From positions 1 through 32,247 of the IMG/VR virus record IMGVR_UViG_3300008050_000169: DNA of 32,247 bases, one strand, 5' to 3'. Positions 6,805-13,660 of this stretch are shown in pieces; the stretch's first letter is position 1; each line of letters begins with the position of its first letter. The notes beneath the pieces are model-generated. The model made no database searches. It saw only the letters and a list, made by a program, of their open reading frames with translations, and was not told where the DNA came from. The translations under genes were made by a program, and so were the position numbers. Source of the DNA: a virus.

Positions 6805-7008
6805 ATGAGCGCACCATACGATAGGGTTAATACCATCATTAAAGCTTTTCGAGGAGTCCTCGAGCGCGCCACGCCTCCTGGTACGCAAGCAAAGTTTGCT
6901 AACACAAAAGATGAAAAGCATGCGATTGTACTAATCAATATGCTTCCAGGCTGGCATGCAAAGAGTCATTCTGAACAACAGCATGTGATTCAAATTTCCG
7001 CTATTTAA
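6805..7008 (+). CDS. Hypothetical small protein, paralogue of 6432-6644
   Basis: 67 aa, ATG behind AGAGAG. It repeats the I-I-K-A-F-R-G-V, I-N-M-L-P-G-W and I-Q-I-S segments of the protein two genes upstream, with the middle diverged. This indicates a local duplication. Function unknown. Confidence 0.7.
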   Translation: MSAPYDRVNTIIKAFRGVLERATPPGTQAKFANTKDEKHAIVLINMLPGWHAKSHSEQQHVIQISAI

Positions 7009-7024
7009 AAAGCTAGGAGGATTC

Positions 7025-7258
7025 ATGAACAGTCTCAGAAAAAAGATTATGGAGCAACTCGACCTGCTGATTGGCGCTGAGCAGAGCGCATTACCTATAG
7101 CAGATTATGATGAGTGTTACGACGAGATCGTTGATAATCTCGAGGCGCTTGTTATCGGATATTCCGTTGACGTTACGTCCGACACGCTATCTGACATTGC
7201 TGCGGTTAGGGGAAAGCTTGAGGGCTACGAACTTCAAGAAAATGATGAAAATCGATAA
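7025..7258 (+). CDS. Hypothetical acidic helical protein
   Basis: 77 aa, ATG behind AGGAGG. It is acidic and mostly helical, without recognised motifs. It is the last gene before a new promoter at 7264. Confidence 0.68.
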   Translation: MNSLRKKIMEQLDLLIGAEQSALPIADYDECYDEIVDNLEALVIGYSVDVTSDTLSDIAAVRGKLEGYELQENDENR

Positions 7259-7263
7259 TACTC

Positions 7264-7292
7264 GTGCAAATTACGTGAATTTGTTGTATAAT
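7264..7292 (+). promoter_or_regulatory. Promoter, GTGCAA-N17-TATAAT type
   Basis: GTGCAA 7264-7269, TATAAT 7287-7292, then AGAAATGT. The early transcript folds into GGGG-loop-CCCC (about 7305-7319), echoing the hairpin that follows the promoter at 6143. Confidence 0.75.
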
Positions 7293-7335
7293 AGAAATGT
7301 CTGGAGGGGATGAACCCCGGAAGATAGGAGAAAAG

Positions 7336-7503
7336 ATGACAATCATTTTTCACCTTCCCACCGAAGAGGAGTTGGCACACGATCGAATGGATTTGCTGCC
7401 CCAGACTCTCAACCAGGTGGCCAACACTTACGCCCAAAATCTCACTCGTGAGATGTACGGTAACACTGAGAACACGATTCAGATCGTGATTCCTACTCGA
7501 TAA
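7336..7503 (+). CDS. Hypothetical 55-aa protein
   Basis: ATG 7336 is chosen because AGGAG lies 7 bases upstream; ATG 7297 in frame falls at the expected transcription start and is rejected. The protein begins MTIIFHLPTEEE and ends T-I-Q-I-V-I-P. It is unrecognised. Confidence 0.6.
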   Translation: MTIIFHLPTEEELAHDRMDLLPQTLNQVANTYAQNLTREMYGNTENTIQIVIPTR

Positions 7504-7514
7504 AGGAGAAAAGA

Positions 7515-7655
7515 ATGGGATACTACCCCTGGTATGATAATGATGACGACGACGCAGATCGCGGCGGAAACGATGAGTACTACACCACGTACTGTCCAGG
7601 CTGCAATGAAGTCACCGAGCACGATGTGTGCACGGATGAGTGCGTCGAGTGCTAA
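7515..7655 (+). CDS. Small acidic zinc-ribbon-like protein, 46 aa
   Basis: ATG 7515 follows AGGAGAAAAGA. The protein has an acidic stretch (N-D-D-D-D-A-D) and five cysteines: C-P-G-C at residues 27-30, then C39, C43 and C46, with H36 between. This is consistent with a small metal-binding fold. It ends just before a strong terminator, so it is the last gene of the 7264 transcript. Confidence 0.6.
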   Translation: MGYYPWYDNDDDDADRGGNDEYYTTYCPGCNEVTEHDVCTDECVEC

Positions 7656-7680
7656 CAGCACTATCAACATTATTTTGCGC

Positions 7681-7704
7681 GACGGCCGTATGGGCCGTCT
7701 TTTT
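7681..7704 (+). terminator. Rho-independent terminator
   Basis: GACGGCC 7681-7687 pairs with GGCCGTC 7693-7699 around a 5-base loop, followed by TTTTT. It ends the transcript that starts at the 7264 promoter. Confidence 0.8.
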
Positions 7705-7734
7705 AAACTGGGCTGCCAGCTAGGAGAAAATCAA

Positions 7735-8046
7735 GTGTCTATTCAATTTTCAGATCATACCTTCGTCTCAGACGGTGATGTAGACGGTGATGGTACCGTT
7801 CTTATTCCCCTTGAGTCTCTTGGTTATGACTCTGCCGGTCTTCGTAAGTTTGCTGTTGTTGACCGTTCAGGTCGCTCAGCTGTCTTTGAGGGTGGGTCTT
7901 GTACCTACTACTCCGATTCGGTGGCTGGTACTAAAGAGTTTGTTGGTTGGTCCTACTGGGAGTCCGAGTCTACTGAGGACCCGGATGGACCATGTGTTCA
8001 TCTTATGGTACTTTCACCCGGCTTTAATGAAGCCGATTATCGATAG
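7735..8046 (+). CDS. Hypothetical beta-rich protein
   Basis: 103 aa, GTG start at 7735 behind TAGGAGA; the longer frame upstream passes through the terminator and the zinc-ribbon gene. The protein is beta-rich and acidic with a D-G-D-V-D-G-D-G segment near residues 14-21, resembling a calcium-loop pattern. It ends in a V-H-L-M-V-L-S strand. No clear promoter is seen between the terminator and this gene. Confidence 0.68.
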   Translation: MSIQFSDHTFVSDGDVDGDGTVLIPLESLGYDSAGLRKFAVVDRSGRSAVFEGGSCTYYSDSVAGTKEFVGWSYWESESTEDPDGPCVHLMVLSPGFNEADYR

Positions 8047-8053
8047 GAGAAAA

Positions 8054-8326
8054 ATGTCTGTCCAAGAAGAAGCACAGGAAAAAGTTGCGCGCCTACTGAC
8101 AATGGTGTGCACTGACAAAACAAACCCTGAAGCGTATGAGTTCGTGCTGGCTAAGCTGACACGAATGACAATTCTGGGAACACTTCCGGCCGGCTGCAGT
8201 CCGCGGTCATGGTCTTATAAGTCGGTGCCACCGAAGAGCACCGACCCGAACACCGAAGACGACGCACCAGAGAAGACTGGCGATGAGGACTTTAGCGCGA
8301 AGAAAGAGAGCTTCATCGCTCCGTAA
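8054..8326 (+). CDS. Hypothetical protein
   Basis: 90 aa, ATG behind AGGAGAAAA. It has a helical first half (MSVQEEAQEK...) and a low-complexity, charged C-terminal part with many K, D, E and P. It shares its leader style with the gene before it. Not recognised. Confidence 0.68.
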   Translation: MSVQEEAQEKVARLLTMVCTDKTNPEAYEFVLAKLTRMTILGTLPAGCSPRSWSYKSVPPKSTDPNTEDDAPEKTGDEDFSAKKESFIAP

Positions 8327-8365
8327 CAAACGACGCAAGTTTTTAAATCAGAGCAGGAGACGCTT

Positions 8366-8581
8366 ATGCGAAACATCTATCTTTTATTTGCTACGACGCT
8401 AATAGCTCTCACGACTGTCATGATAATAAACTGTCACAACATCAAAGAGCAAGAAGAAAAAGATCAAGCATTTAAAGAATGTTTGGAAGAAGTATCCAAT
8501 AAGTGTGGAAGCTTATTTGAGTATGCGACAATGCTCGAAGCTGAAAATGCACGTCTGAATAGGGAGTGTTCATGCAAATGA
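8366..8581 (+). CDS. Membrane-anchored coiled-coil protein
   Basis: 71 aa, ATG after AGCAGGAGACGCTT. One N-terminal hydrophobic helix (residues 4-22) precedes a charged coiled-coil stretch rich in E and K. A cysteine at the end of the hydrophobic stretch (I-I-N-C) could be a weak lipobox, but a signal anchor is more likely. The size and layout could suit a spanin-type lysis protein, without direct proof. Confidence 0.65.
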   Translation: MRNIYLLFATTLIALTTVMIINCHNIKEQEEKDQAFKECLEEVSNKCGSLFEYATMLEAENARLNRECSCK

Positions 8582-8739
8582 AGGTCGGAGACGCAGTCTG
8601 CCATGAGAAAAATCCTGAGTATGGTGCGGGGAAAATTGTATCTTTTCAACATAAACAGGGCACTATTCTAGTTAAATTTGAAAATCTTAAAGCACATACA
8701 TACCATATAGCATGGGACCTTAAACCAGAGAGAAAATAA
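8578..8739 (+). CDS. MKVGDLV-family small protein, dispersed copy
   Basis: 53 aa, MKVGDAV at ATG 8578, overlapping the previous stop as ATGA; ATG 8572 is an alternative. It contains a Y-G-A-G-K-I-V turn and I-L-V-K-F strand, the clearest SH3/KOW-like pattern of the family. It precedes the methylase by two bases. Confidence 0.7.
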   Translation: MKVGDAVCHEKNPEYGAGKIVSFQHKQGTILVKFENLKAHTYHIAWDLKPERK

Positions 8740-8740
8740 C

Positions 8741-9598
8741 ATGAAACCATTGTTTATGTGGGCAGGCGGAAAAAATAGAATGCTAAAAAGATATTCTTCA
8801 CATCTGCCCAAAGACTTTGATAGATATATTGAGCCTCTTTTTGGCGGCGGAGCTCTGTTTATTTGGGCATTCAATAAAAATCCAAATGCAGAGTTTATCA
8901 TTAGCGATTCAAATGTTGGAATCATGTCAATCTACAAAGCTGTTAAAAATGACATAACAAATTTTGTAGACAAATTAGACAAGCTAGAAGATCAATATCT
9001 TCCGCTAAGCAAAAGTGATAGAAAGGTATGGTACTATGAGCTTCGACATGATCATGCTTACAATTACAAAAAGTGGTCGTCTACTGAAGAAGCAGCTGTC
9101 TTATACTTTTTGCTGAAGACCTGCTTTAACGGAATTTGGCAGATCAATAAAAACACAAATGGTAGATTTGGCACGCCTTTTGGACTGGGTATTCAAAAAG
9201 GCAGTGTGTACAATAGGGAAATCGTAGATTGGTGGCACCGCGCACTTCAGAATACAATTATTCTGGACAGCGACTTTGAAAAAGTTGTAAAAAAGTACAC
9301 AACACCCAAGAGTTTTGTCTTCATGGACCCACCCTACAGGGGGTGCTTTACTCATTACGAGACTAACTTTGATGACAATGATCAAATCCGTGCTGTTAAT
9401 TGCCTACACCATTGTGACTCTCTAGGAGCCCACGGAATTCTCACCAATAGAGATATTTCTGATGATTTCTTTGAGCACAAGTGGCATACTGGCAAGATTC
9501 ATTATTTTGATGTGACATACACTGCCGGCCGACGCAAGAAGACTCAATTCGGGTTTAAAGCGAAGCAAGCAAGAGAAATGATTCTTGTGACAAAGTAA
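8741..9598 (+). CDS. dam: DNA adenine N6-methyltransferase, D12 (Dam) class
   Basis: 285 aa, typical for Dam. Motif I and the SAM site are visible as WAGGKNRML (7-15) and E-P-L-F-G-G-G-A-L-F (31-40); the catalytic motif IV is DPPY at 196-199. A D12-type F-N-G-I-W segment lies near residues 129-133. The enzyme would methylate adenine using S-adenosylmethionine, probably at a short palindrome such as GATC, which is not provable here. Likely roles are protection from host restriction or timing of phage gene expression. No cognate nuclease is seen nearby, so it is an orphan. Confidence 0.95.
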   Translation: MKPLFMWAGGKNRMLKRYSSHLPKDFDRYIEPLFGGGALFIWAFNKNPNAEFIISDSNVGIMSIYKAVKNDITNFVDKLDKLEDQYLPLSKSDRKVWYYELRHDHAYNYKKWSSTEEAAVLYFLLKTCFNGIWQINKNTNGRFGTPFGLGIQKGSVYNREIVDWWHRALQNTIILDSDFEKVVKKYTTPKSFVFMDPPYRGCFTHYETNFDDNDQIRAVNCLHHCDSLGAHGILTNRDISDDFFEHKWHTGKIHYFDVTYTAGRRKKTQFGFKAKQAREMILVTK

Positions 9599-9606
9599 TT
9601 ATTTTC

Positions 9607-9798
9607 ATGAAGATTGGTGACCTCGTTACACTCTTGTATGAGACAGTAAAATATTACATCATTATCGGTGACGCAGGAAGGCAAGGAGAGTTCGGAGAAA
9701 AGCAATATCTACTGCAGCCCATAGTAGGCGGCCCAGAGAAAAAAGCAAGATACTCAGATATTCGAACTGTTTGTAAAATTGATAGATGTAAAAATTAA
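9607..9798 (+). CDS. MKVGDLV-family small protein, dispersed copy
   Basis: 63 aa, MKIGDLVTL at ATG 9607, nine bases after the methylase. The core contains a Y-Y-I-I-I-G-D turn and Y-L-L-Q-P-I strand. Its end overlaps the next family member. Confidence 0.7.
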   Translation: MKIGDLVTLLYETVKYYIIIGDAGRQGEFGEKQYLLQPIVGGPEKKARYSDIRTVCKIDRCKN

Positions 9799-9985
9799 AG
9801 TAGGCTCACTGGTTAAGACCAGACGGTTGATTATTATCGATGGCCACGATTTTTCTAATCAAGTGGGGATTATAACCCACATATCAGAGGCAACACCTAT
9901 ATTGCCGTACCGTGTCGCGACTGTGTCGTTTGATGACAGGGTGCAAGATGGAATACTAATTCAAAATCTGGAGATTGTTACATGA
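9779..9985 (+). CDS. MKVGDLV-family small protein with unusual start
   Basis: The body K-V-G-S-L-V-K-T is a clear family member. By alignment its first codon is ATT 9794, which replaces the usual ATG or GTG. The only standard start in frame is TTG 9779, giving 68 aa (MIDVKIKVGSLV...). It has the Q-V-G-I-I-T turn and ends L-E-I-V-T. It is joined to the next gene by ATGA. The start is uncertain. Confidence 0.65.
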   Translation: MIDVKIKVGSLVKTRRLIIIDGHDFSNQVGIITHISEATPILPYRVATVSFDDRVQDGILIQNLEIVT

Positions 9986-10158
9986 AAGTCGGTGACCTAA
10001 TACAGACAATAGATCAGGGCCTTGATCGTTCTTTGGGCATCGGAATTATTCTAGAGACTATTCACGAGGCTAATAGATTGACTGAGGTTGTGATTCTTTG
10101 GGATGCTGGACATGTATCAAGAACATTAGATATTTCTCTCTTGGAAGCGGCTTTATAA
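9982..10158 (+). CDS. MKVGDLV-family small protein, dispersed copy
   Basis: 58 aa, MKVGDLIQ at ATG 9982. It has the G-I-G-I-I-L turn and V-V-I-L-W strand, which match array members closely. It overlaps the previous gene by 4 bases and ends in TAA before a 52-base gap without a gene. Confidence 0.7.
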   Translation: MKVGDLIQTIDQGLDRSLGIGIILETIHEANRLTEVVILWDAGHVSRTLDISLLEAAL

Positions 10159-10210
10159 TGCTGAAGGGTCTGATATTTGGGTTGATGGTATATTGCTTTC
10201 AGGAGCTTTC

Positions 10211-10408
10211 ATGAAAATTGGTGATCTTGTGGTCGTCCATCCTGCGAAATCAAGCATGTGTCTAATTGTGGGATGTCAGCCTGAAAGGGAAAATAACTGG
10301 CCGGATACTAATGGCATTCCTCTTGGGAAATTATGGGAGTTATATACCCCTGAAGAAAAAGACATTATTCCCATGCATGAAAAGTGGATAGAAGTGATCA
10401 ATGAATAA
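10211..10408 (+). CDS. MKVGDLV-family small protein, dispersed copy
   Basis: 65 aa, MKIGDLVVV at ATG 10211 behind AGGAG. Its C-terminus (W-I-E-V-I-N-E-stop) uses an AATGAATAA overlap: the same N-E coding serves as the start of the next, unrelated membrane-protein gene at 10401. The junction therefore also works with non-family genes. Confidence 0.72.
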   Translation: MKIGDLVVVHPAKSSMCLIVGCQPERENNWPDTNGIPLGKLWELYTPEEKDIIPMHEKWIEVINE

Positions 10409-10742
10409 AAGACAGTTTTTTGCATGGTCAACTCTGATGGTTCTGGGTGTCTACATATTACAGCCAGTTCATAATGGAATTTTTGGTTTGTTGGACAATG
10501 GCCCTATGCTTCTGCTAATGTTGATGGGCCTCGATCCTAACGGCTGGATTGGAATTAAGCTTGCCAAATACAACCTAGACCCTGCTTACGTTGCGTGTGG
10601 AGTCGCTATGCTGGTCAATACCATGACTGACGGAATTGCGGGAGCAGGGGATCCTGCTGCATCGTTTACTGGTGTGGTCATAGGCTGTCTGGTTCCTATT
10701 GCGTTTCTTCCCGTGATCTGGAGACTACGTCATGAAAATTAA
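10401..10742 (+). CDS. Small multi-pass membrane protein
   Basis: 113 aa with three or four predicted membrane segments: residues about 8-24, 30-45, 65-82 and 88-106. The end is basic (W-R-L-R-H-E-N). It is not recognised; the size and position before secreted proteins could suit a holin or a channel, but nothing specific proves it. It overlaps the MKIGD gene before and the protease gene after. Confidence 0.7.
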   Translation: MNKRQFFAWSTLMVLGVYILQPVHNGIFGLLDNGPMLLLMLMGLDPNGWIGIKLAKYNLDPAYVACGVAMLVNTMTDGIAGAGDPAASFTGVVIGCLVPIAFLPVIWRLRHEN

Positions 10743-11418
10743 GATTTTGCTGTTTTGCGCCTTGACATTGTCAGTATCATGTGTAAATCGTCAATATTAC
10801 AAAGAGCCGCAGATGCCATTCAGCTCTTTTGCGAGAGTTGATGTCAAGCGCTACAAAGCGAATTGTTTTAATTGTGTGATAGAATCAGGAGTAGGATCTG
10901 GTGCTGTGATTGGTCCCACACAATTTTTAACTGCAGGACATATATGCGCAGGGATTCGTGACATGATTGACAATGCATCACAATCTGAAATTTTGGATCG
11001 TGTTCTTGCTACAATTCATGATGACAACGGAGAATCCTACGGAGTGACAGCTCTCAATATTCATGAGACAGCTGACATTTGTATCATGGAGACTGATAAG
11101 TCTTTTCTTGTGAGAAGCATAGGCATTGCGTCAAAAAGTCCTCGCCGAGGAAAAACAGTGTGGAGTATGATGGTACCTGATGGTATTGGAGGCCAGGGAT
11201 TAGTTCCAGTCGTCATAGGGCACTACGCAGGAGGCGATAGTAAGACGTCAGTCTTTACCATTCCAGCCCACCCAGGCGCGTCAGGAGGCCCTATTTTCAA
11301 CGAGAAGGGGAAGCTTGTTGGCTTGGTGTCACAGATCAATAAGCAGTTTCACCATATTGTCATTTCTCCTTCGCTTACTTTGATCAAAAGGTACATTGTA
11401 CAGACTGAGAAGGATTAG
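10732..11418 (+). CDS. Trypsin-like serine protease, lipoprotein
   Basis: 228 aa. The signal peptide (MKIKILLFCALTLSV) ends at Cys17 in a lipobox-like S-V-S-C, so the mature enzyme would be membrane-anchored outside the cytoplasm. The catalytic triad is visible: H70 in T-A-G-H, D115 in A-D-I-C-I, S184 in G-A-S-G-G-P. Paired cysteines around residues 45 and 48 may be structural. It hydrolyses peptide bonds; the substrate is unknown. A second, related protease is encoded on the opposite strand at 25183-25959. It overlaps the membrane protein gene by 11 bases. Confidence 0.88.
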   Translation: MKIKILLFCALTLSVSCVNRQYYKEPQMPFSSFARVDVKRYKANCFNCVIESGVGSGAVIGPTQFLTAGHICAGIRDMIDNASQSEILDRVLATIHDDNGESYGVTALNIHETADICIMETDKSFLVRSIGIASKSPRRGKTVWSMMVPDGIGGQGLVPVVIGHYAGGDSKTSVFTIPAHPGASGGPIFNEKGKLVGLVSQINKQFHHIVISPSLTLIKRYIVQTEKD

Positions 11419-11434
11419 AATATCGGGTTAGAAT

Positions 11435-11674
11435 ATGAGTAGAAGATTAACGAGAAGAATGAAATGTTTTGTGTGTGCTCTTATTGTTTTAGCGCCTGCT
11501 GGATGTGACATTAAGAGCGCTATCGGAAGCGCGAGTGAACGCTGTGAAGATGAAATTGCAAAAATTATTCAAAGCATCGAGAGCACGTGCCTAACAAAAG
11601 ATGAGTTGTTAGATATAATAGACTCAGTAAGAGATCGAAATGATCAATTGGCTGATAGTACCTCCGGAGATTAA
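11435..11674 (+). CDS. Small predicted lipoprotein
   Basis: 79 aa. A basic N-terminus is followed by a hydrophobic stretch that ends L-A-P-A-G-C, a good lipobox near residue 24. The mature part is a short acidic helix. Its form resembles outer-membrane spanin subunits (o-spanin), which is only an inference. It lies 16 bases after the protease. Confidence 0.68.
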   Translation: MSRRLTRRMKCFVCALIVLAPAGCDIKSAIGSASERCEDEIAKIIQSIESTCLTKDELLDIIDSVRDRNDQLADSTSGD

Positions 11675-11684
11675 GAGGAAGAAG

Positions 11685-11942
11685 ATGAGTAAGATTTGTA
11701 AGTATGCTTTAGTTTTAATGTTGACGATGGTCGCATGTGATGCGCCGTTTATGCCTGAAATTTCAAATGTACCTGATGATACAAACGTTGAAAGTAGGAC
11801 TGATGCCGAGAGACGAGACGCAAGGGTGCATCATCAAAACAGCCTGGACACAATAGGCCCAGAGCGTGACGGCACTTTTTGGATGAACGATCAAGAGGTG
11901 ACGGTATCTACTGATTTCCCCGCGCCCAGTTGGTTCAGATGA
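11685..11942 (+). CDS. Small predicted lipoprotein
   Basis: 85 aa, start ATG 11685 chosen for the AGAGGAAGAAG ribosome site; the longer frame from 11640 has none. The signal peptide (MSKICKYALVLMLTMV) ends at an A-C lipobox near residue 17. The mature part is polar and proline-containing. Stop and next start overlap (ATGA). Confidence 0.68.
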   Translation: MSKICKYALVLMLTMVACDAPFMPEISNVPDDTNVESRTDAERRDARVHHQNSLDTIGPERDGTFWMNDQEVTVSTDFPAPSWFR

Positions 11943-12082
11943 GAACGCGTAGCTGGTTAGGAAGTGTGATTCATAACTGCATTGCGCATCCATTAATGCC
12001 TTTTCTTCCCAAAGTGTGGGGAGATAGGTTCCACGATTGGACAATTGAAAAGTTTTGGCCGCCACTAGATGATGATGAATAG
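11939..12082 (+). CDS. Conserved small phage-type protein, 47 aa
   Basis: ATG 11939 overlaps the previous stop. The protein has the pattern H-N-C-I-A-H-P-L-M-P-F-L-P followed by G-D-R-F-H-D-W-T, which I associate with a small uncharacterised phage family; this is recognition from memory and not a search result. It may be a short membrane-associated peptide. Function unknown. Confidence 0.65.
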   Translation: MRTRSWLGSVIHNCIAHPLMPFLPKVWGDRFHDWTIEKFWPPLDDDE

Positions 12083-12086
12083 GGTA

Positions 12087-12263
12087 ATGAGTATGAGATG
12101 TATTATAACTGTCGTGTTGTTTGGCGTTCTGGCCATGGGTTGTTATGTGCCAATGCCATCAACCGGCATTAGGTCAATTCAGGTTCGTCATATTGAAACG
12201 TGTGTTCATGTGGGCACTGCTGGGAAACTTAAGTGTACCCACACTCGCACGTGGATAAAGTAA
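12087..12263 (+). CDS. Small predicted lipoprotein
   Basis: The frame from ATG 12087 gives about 58 aa: a hydrophobic signal peptide ending L-A-M-G-C, a lipobox, then a basic, cysteine-containing tail. ATG 12069 and 12093 are other possible starts; 12087 follows AGGGTA. It is the fourth lipoprotein in this 1.5-kb block. Confidence 0.62.
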   Translation: MSMRCIITVVLFGVLAMGCYVPMPSTGIRSIQVRHIETCVHVGTAGKLKCTHTRTWIK

Positions 12264-12265
12264 TA

Positions 12266-12484
12266 ATGGAAGTCGGCGATATGGTTGAAATAGCTTTTCA
12301 TGTAACCCAAAGGGGTTTACCCGAAGAGAAGAACCTCGGCCTAATTGTAGAGATTAAAGAAATCGATTTTGATCAAAAAGATCGCCGAGAGATTGCAGTT
12401 GTAAATTTTTGTGGCTCTGTCTTAGAGTATCCTGTAAGTCACTTGAGAATAGTCAGTAAACTACGGACGCGGGGTGGGGTATGA
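12266..12484 (+). CDS. MKVGDLV-family small protein, dispersed copy
   Basis: 72 aa, MEVGDMVEI at ATG 12266. The family turn is N-L-G-L-I-V-E-I and the closing part S-H-L-R-I-V. It sits two bases after the lipoprotein stop. Its last bases overlap an unrelated nucleotidyltransferase fragment that follows. Confidence 0.7.
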   Translation: MEVGDMVEIAFHVTQRGLPEEKNLGLIVEIKEIDFDQKDRREIAVVNFCGSVLEYPVSHLRIVSKLRTRGGV

Positions 12485-12629
12485 TATTATCGAACATGTA
12501 CCACCTGAAAGCGTAGGATACATTTCAGCCACTCAGATTCGAGAGCAGATTAGAGAAGGCAACGACGTGTGGAAAGAAAGTGTAGATGAAAAGATTCATG
12601 ACGCGGTTTATGATTATCTAAAGGGTTAG
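12474..12629 (+). pseudogene. C-terminal remnant of an NMN-adenylyltransferase-like enzyme
   Basis: The frame read from 12453, with a possible GTG start at 12474, gives about 51 residues that include the C-terminal signature I-S-A-T-Q-I-R near residue 19 and the closing W-K-E-S-V ... V-Y-D-Y-L pattern typical of nicotinamide-nucleotide adenylyltransferases (NadM/NadR type) and related cytidylyltransferases. The nucleotide-binding half with the HxGH motif is absent; TAG 12450-12452 closes the frame upstream. It is best read as the stump of a gene cut by the insertion of the MEVGD cassette or by deletion. Confidence 0.6.
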
Positions 12630-12670
12630 TGACGTTTAAGTAAAGAAAGATAGATTGCATACTTAATTTT

Positions 12671-13270
12671 ATGCGATTATTCATCATGGTTCTTTCCGTT
12701 GTTACGTTGATCTCTTGCGTAGGTTATCAATGGATTGCAAATCCACAACCTGATAAGATCTATGAAAAATGTGATGCATCAAAATCATTTCCACAAATGA
12801 TTAGAGTTCCCGGATTCCCCGGAATTTGGCAAGTTGTTGAAAATTGTGATGAATATCCCAGGGAAAAGACTGCTATAGCTTTGAGGGTTTTTCGAGATGA
12901 GTGGAGAAAAGAGTTTGGAAATGCTCGTCAAGTAGACAAAGGCTATCGTGACATTATGATCACATGGTCTAGAAGACAAACGAGACACACAGGGTTTACA
13001 TTGACGGGCGAGATTTTTAAGCATGGATATCTTAGAGGAATGACATTAAGTCCTTCTATGATCTATGTCTTTCAAGATCCGTACGGCCGAAGAGAGCACA
13101 CCAGAATATGCGAAAGCTCCTTGGCCCACGAGCTGGTCCATGCAACACTTTGGACTGACGGAGAGCACGGAGATCCTGATCATTTGGGCGATAAATTCGA
13201 GGGATGGACGATCGATCACTCGGCAGTTATTCAAAGGACAAATAAGACCTTATGTGTGCTGGGTATCTGA
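12671..13270 (+). CDS. Lipoprotein with zinc-metalloprotease motif
   Basis: 199 aa. A signal peptide (MRLFIMVLSVVTLIS) ends at Cys16 in L-I-S-C. The active-site helix is H-E-L-V-H at 153-157 (HExxH); H166 or H171 in the segment G-E-H-G-D-P-D-H could be the third zinc ligand. The middle is polar with several aromatic residues. It would be a membrane-tethered zinc peptidase, family not assigned. It lies next to the serine protease and lipoprotein block, on the same strand. Confidence 0.72.
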   Translation: MRLFIMVLSVVTLISCVGYQWIANPQPDKIYEKCDASKSFPQMIRVPGFPGIWQVVENCDEYPREKTAIALRVFRDEWRKEFGNARQVDKGYRDIMITWSRRQTRHTGFTLTGEIFKHGYLRGMTLSPSMIYVFQDPYGRREHTRICESSLAHELVHATLWTDGEHGDPDHLGDKFEGWTIDHSAVIQRTNKTLCVLGI

Positions 13271-13304
13271 TCTTGAAAACAGGTGCTACTAACAGGAGAA
13301 TGTG

Positions 13305-13619
13305 CTAGAGGTACTCAATGTTTTCTTTGACGGCAGGAATTTCCAGGGTAATCTCTTCTATGTCGTCGTCTTCGTCCTCAAGGAGACATTCTTGAGTGTA
13401 GGCAATCTCAGACTCTAGCCTCTTTATCTTGTCATTGGTACACCACAACGTAGTTCTAACGTCAGATGCAAATGTCTCTAGCTTAGAATTTAACATGTCA
13501 ATGCATAGGTCGTGTTCTTGAGAGCCTAGCTTTCTCTCAAGTATGACCCCAATGCTAAAACCAAGTATCACGCAACCTATTATCATTCCGACTAATGAAG
13601 CTATTAAGTAGATGTCCAT
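13305..13619 (-). CDS. Membrane-anchored coiled-coil protein
   Basis: 104 aa on the minus strand. A strong hydrophobic helix (residues 5-27, with G-x-x-x-G spacing) is followed by basic residues and then a long charged helix ending in an acidic run of D and E. The layout is a single-pass membrane protein with a cytoplasmic coiled coil. Its function is unknown. It is convergent with the metalloprotease gene. Confidence 0.62.
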   Translation of the reverse strand: MDIYLIASLVGMIIGCVILGFSIGVILERKLGSQEHDLCIDMLNSKLETFASDVRTTLWCTNDKIKRLESEIAYTQECLLEDEDDDIEEITLEIPAVKENIEYL

Positions 13620-13646
13620 GTAAATAAGTATGTCGATGTGTTATAT
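13618..13646 (+). promoter_or_regulatory. Possible promoter of the same family
   Basis: ATGTAA 13618-13623 and TTATAT 13641-13646 are 17 bases apart, before the plus-strand gene at 13661. The downstream GACATGG also resembles the family. The -10 match is weak. Confidence 0.35.
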
Positions 13647-13660
13647 TTCTCTCACTAGAC

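Noticed and set aside
7297-7335. Upstream ATG 7297 for the gene at 7336
   Set aside because: It falls at the expected transcription start and lacks a ribosome site; ATG 7336 has AGGAG.
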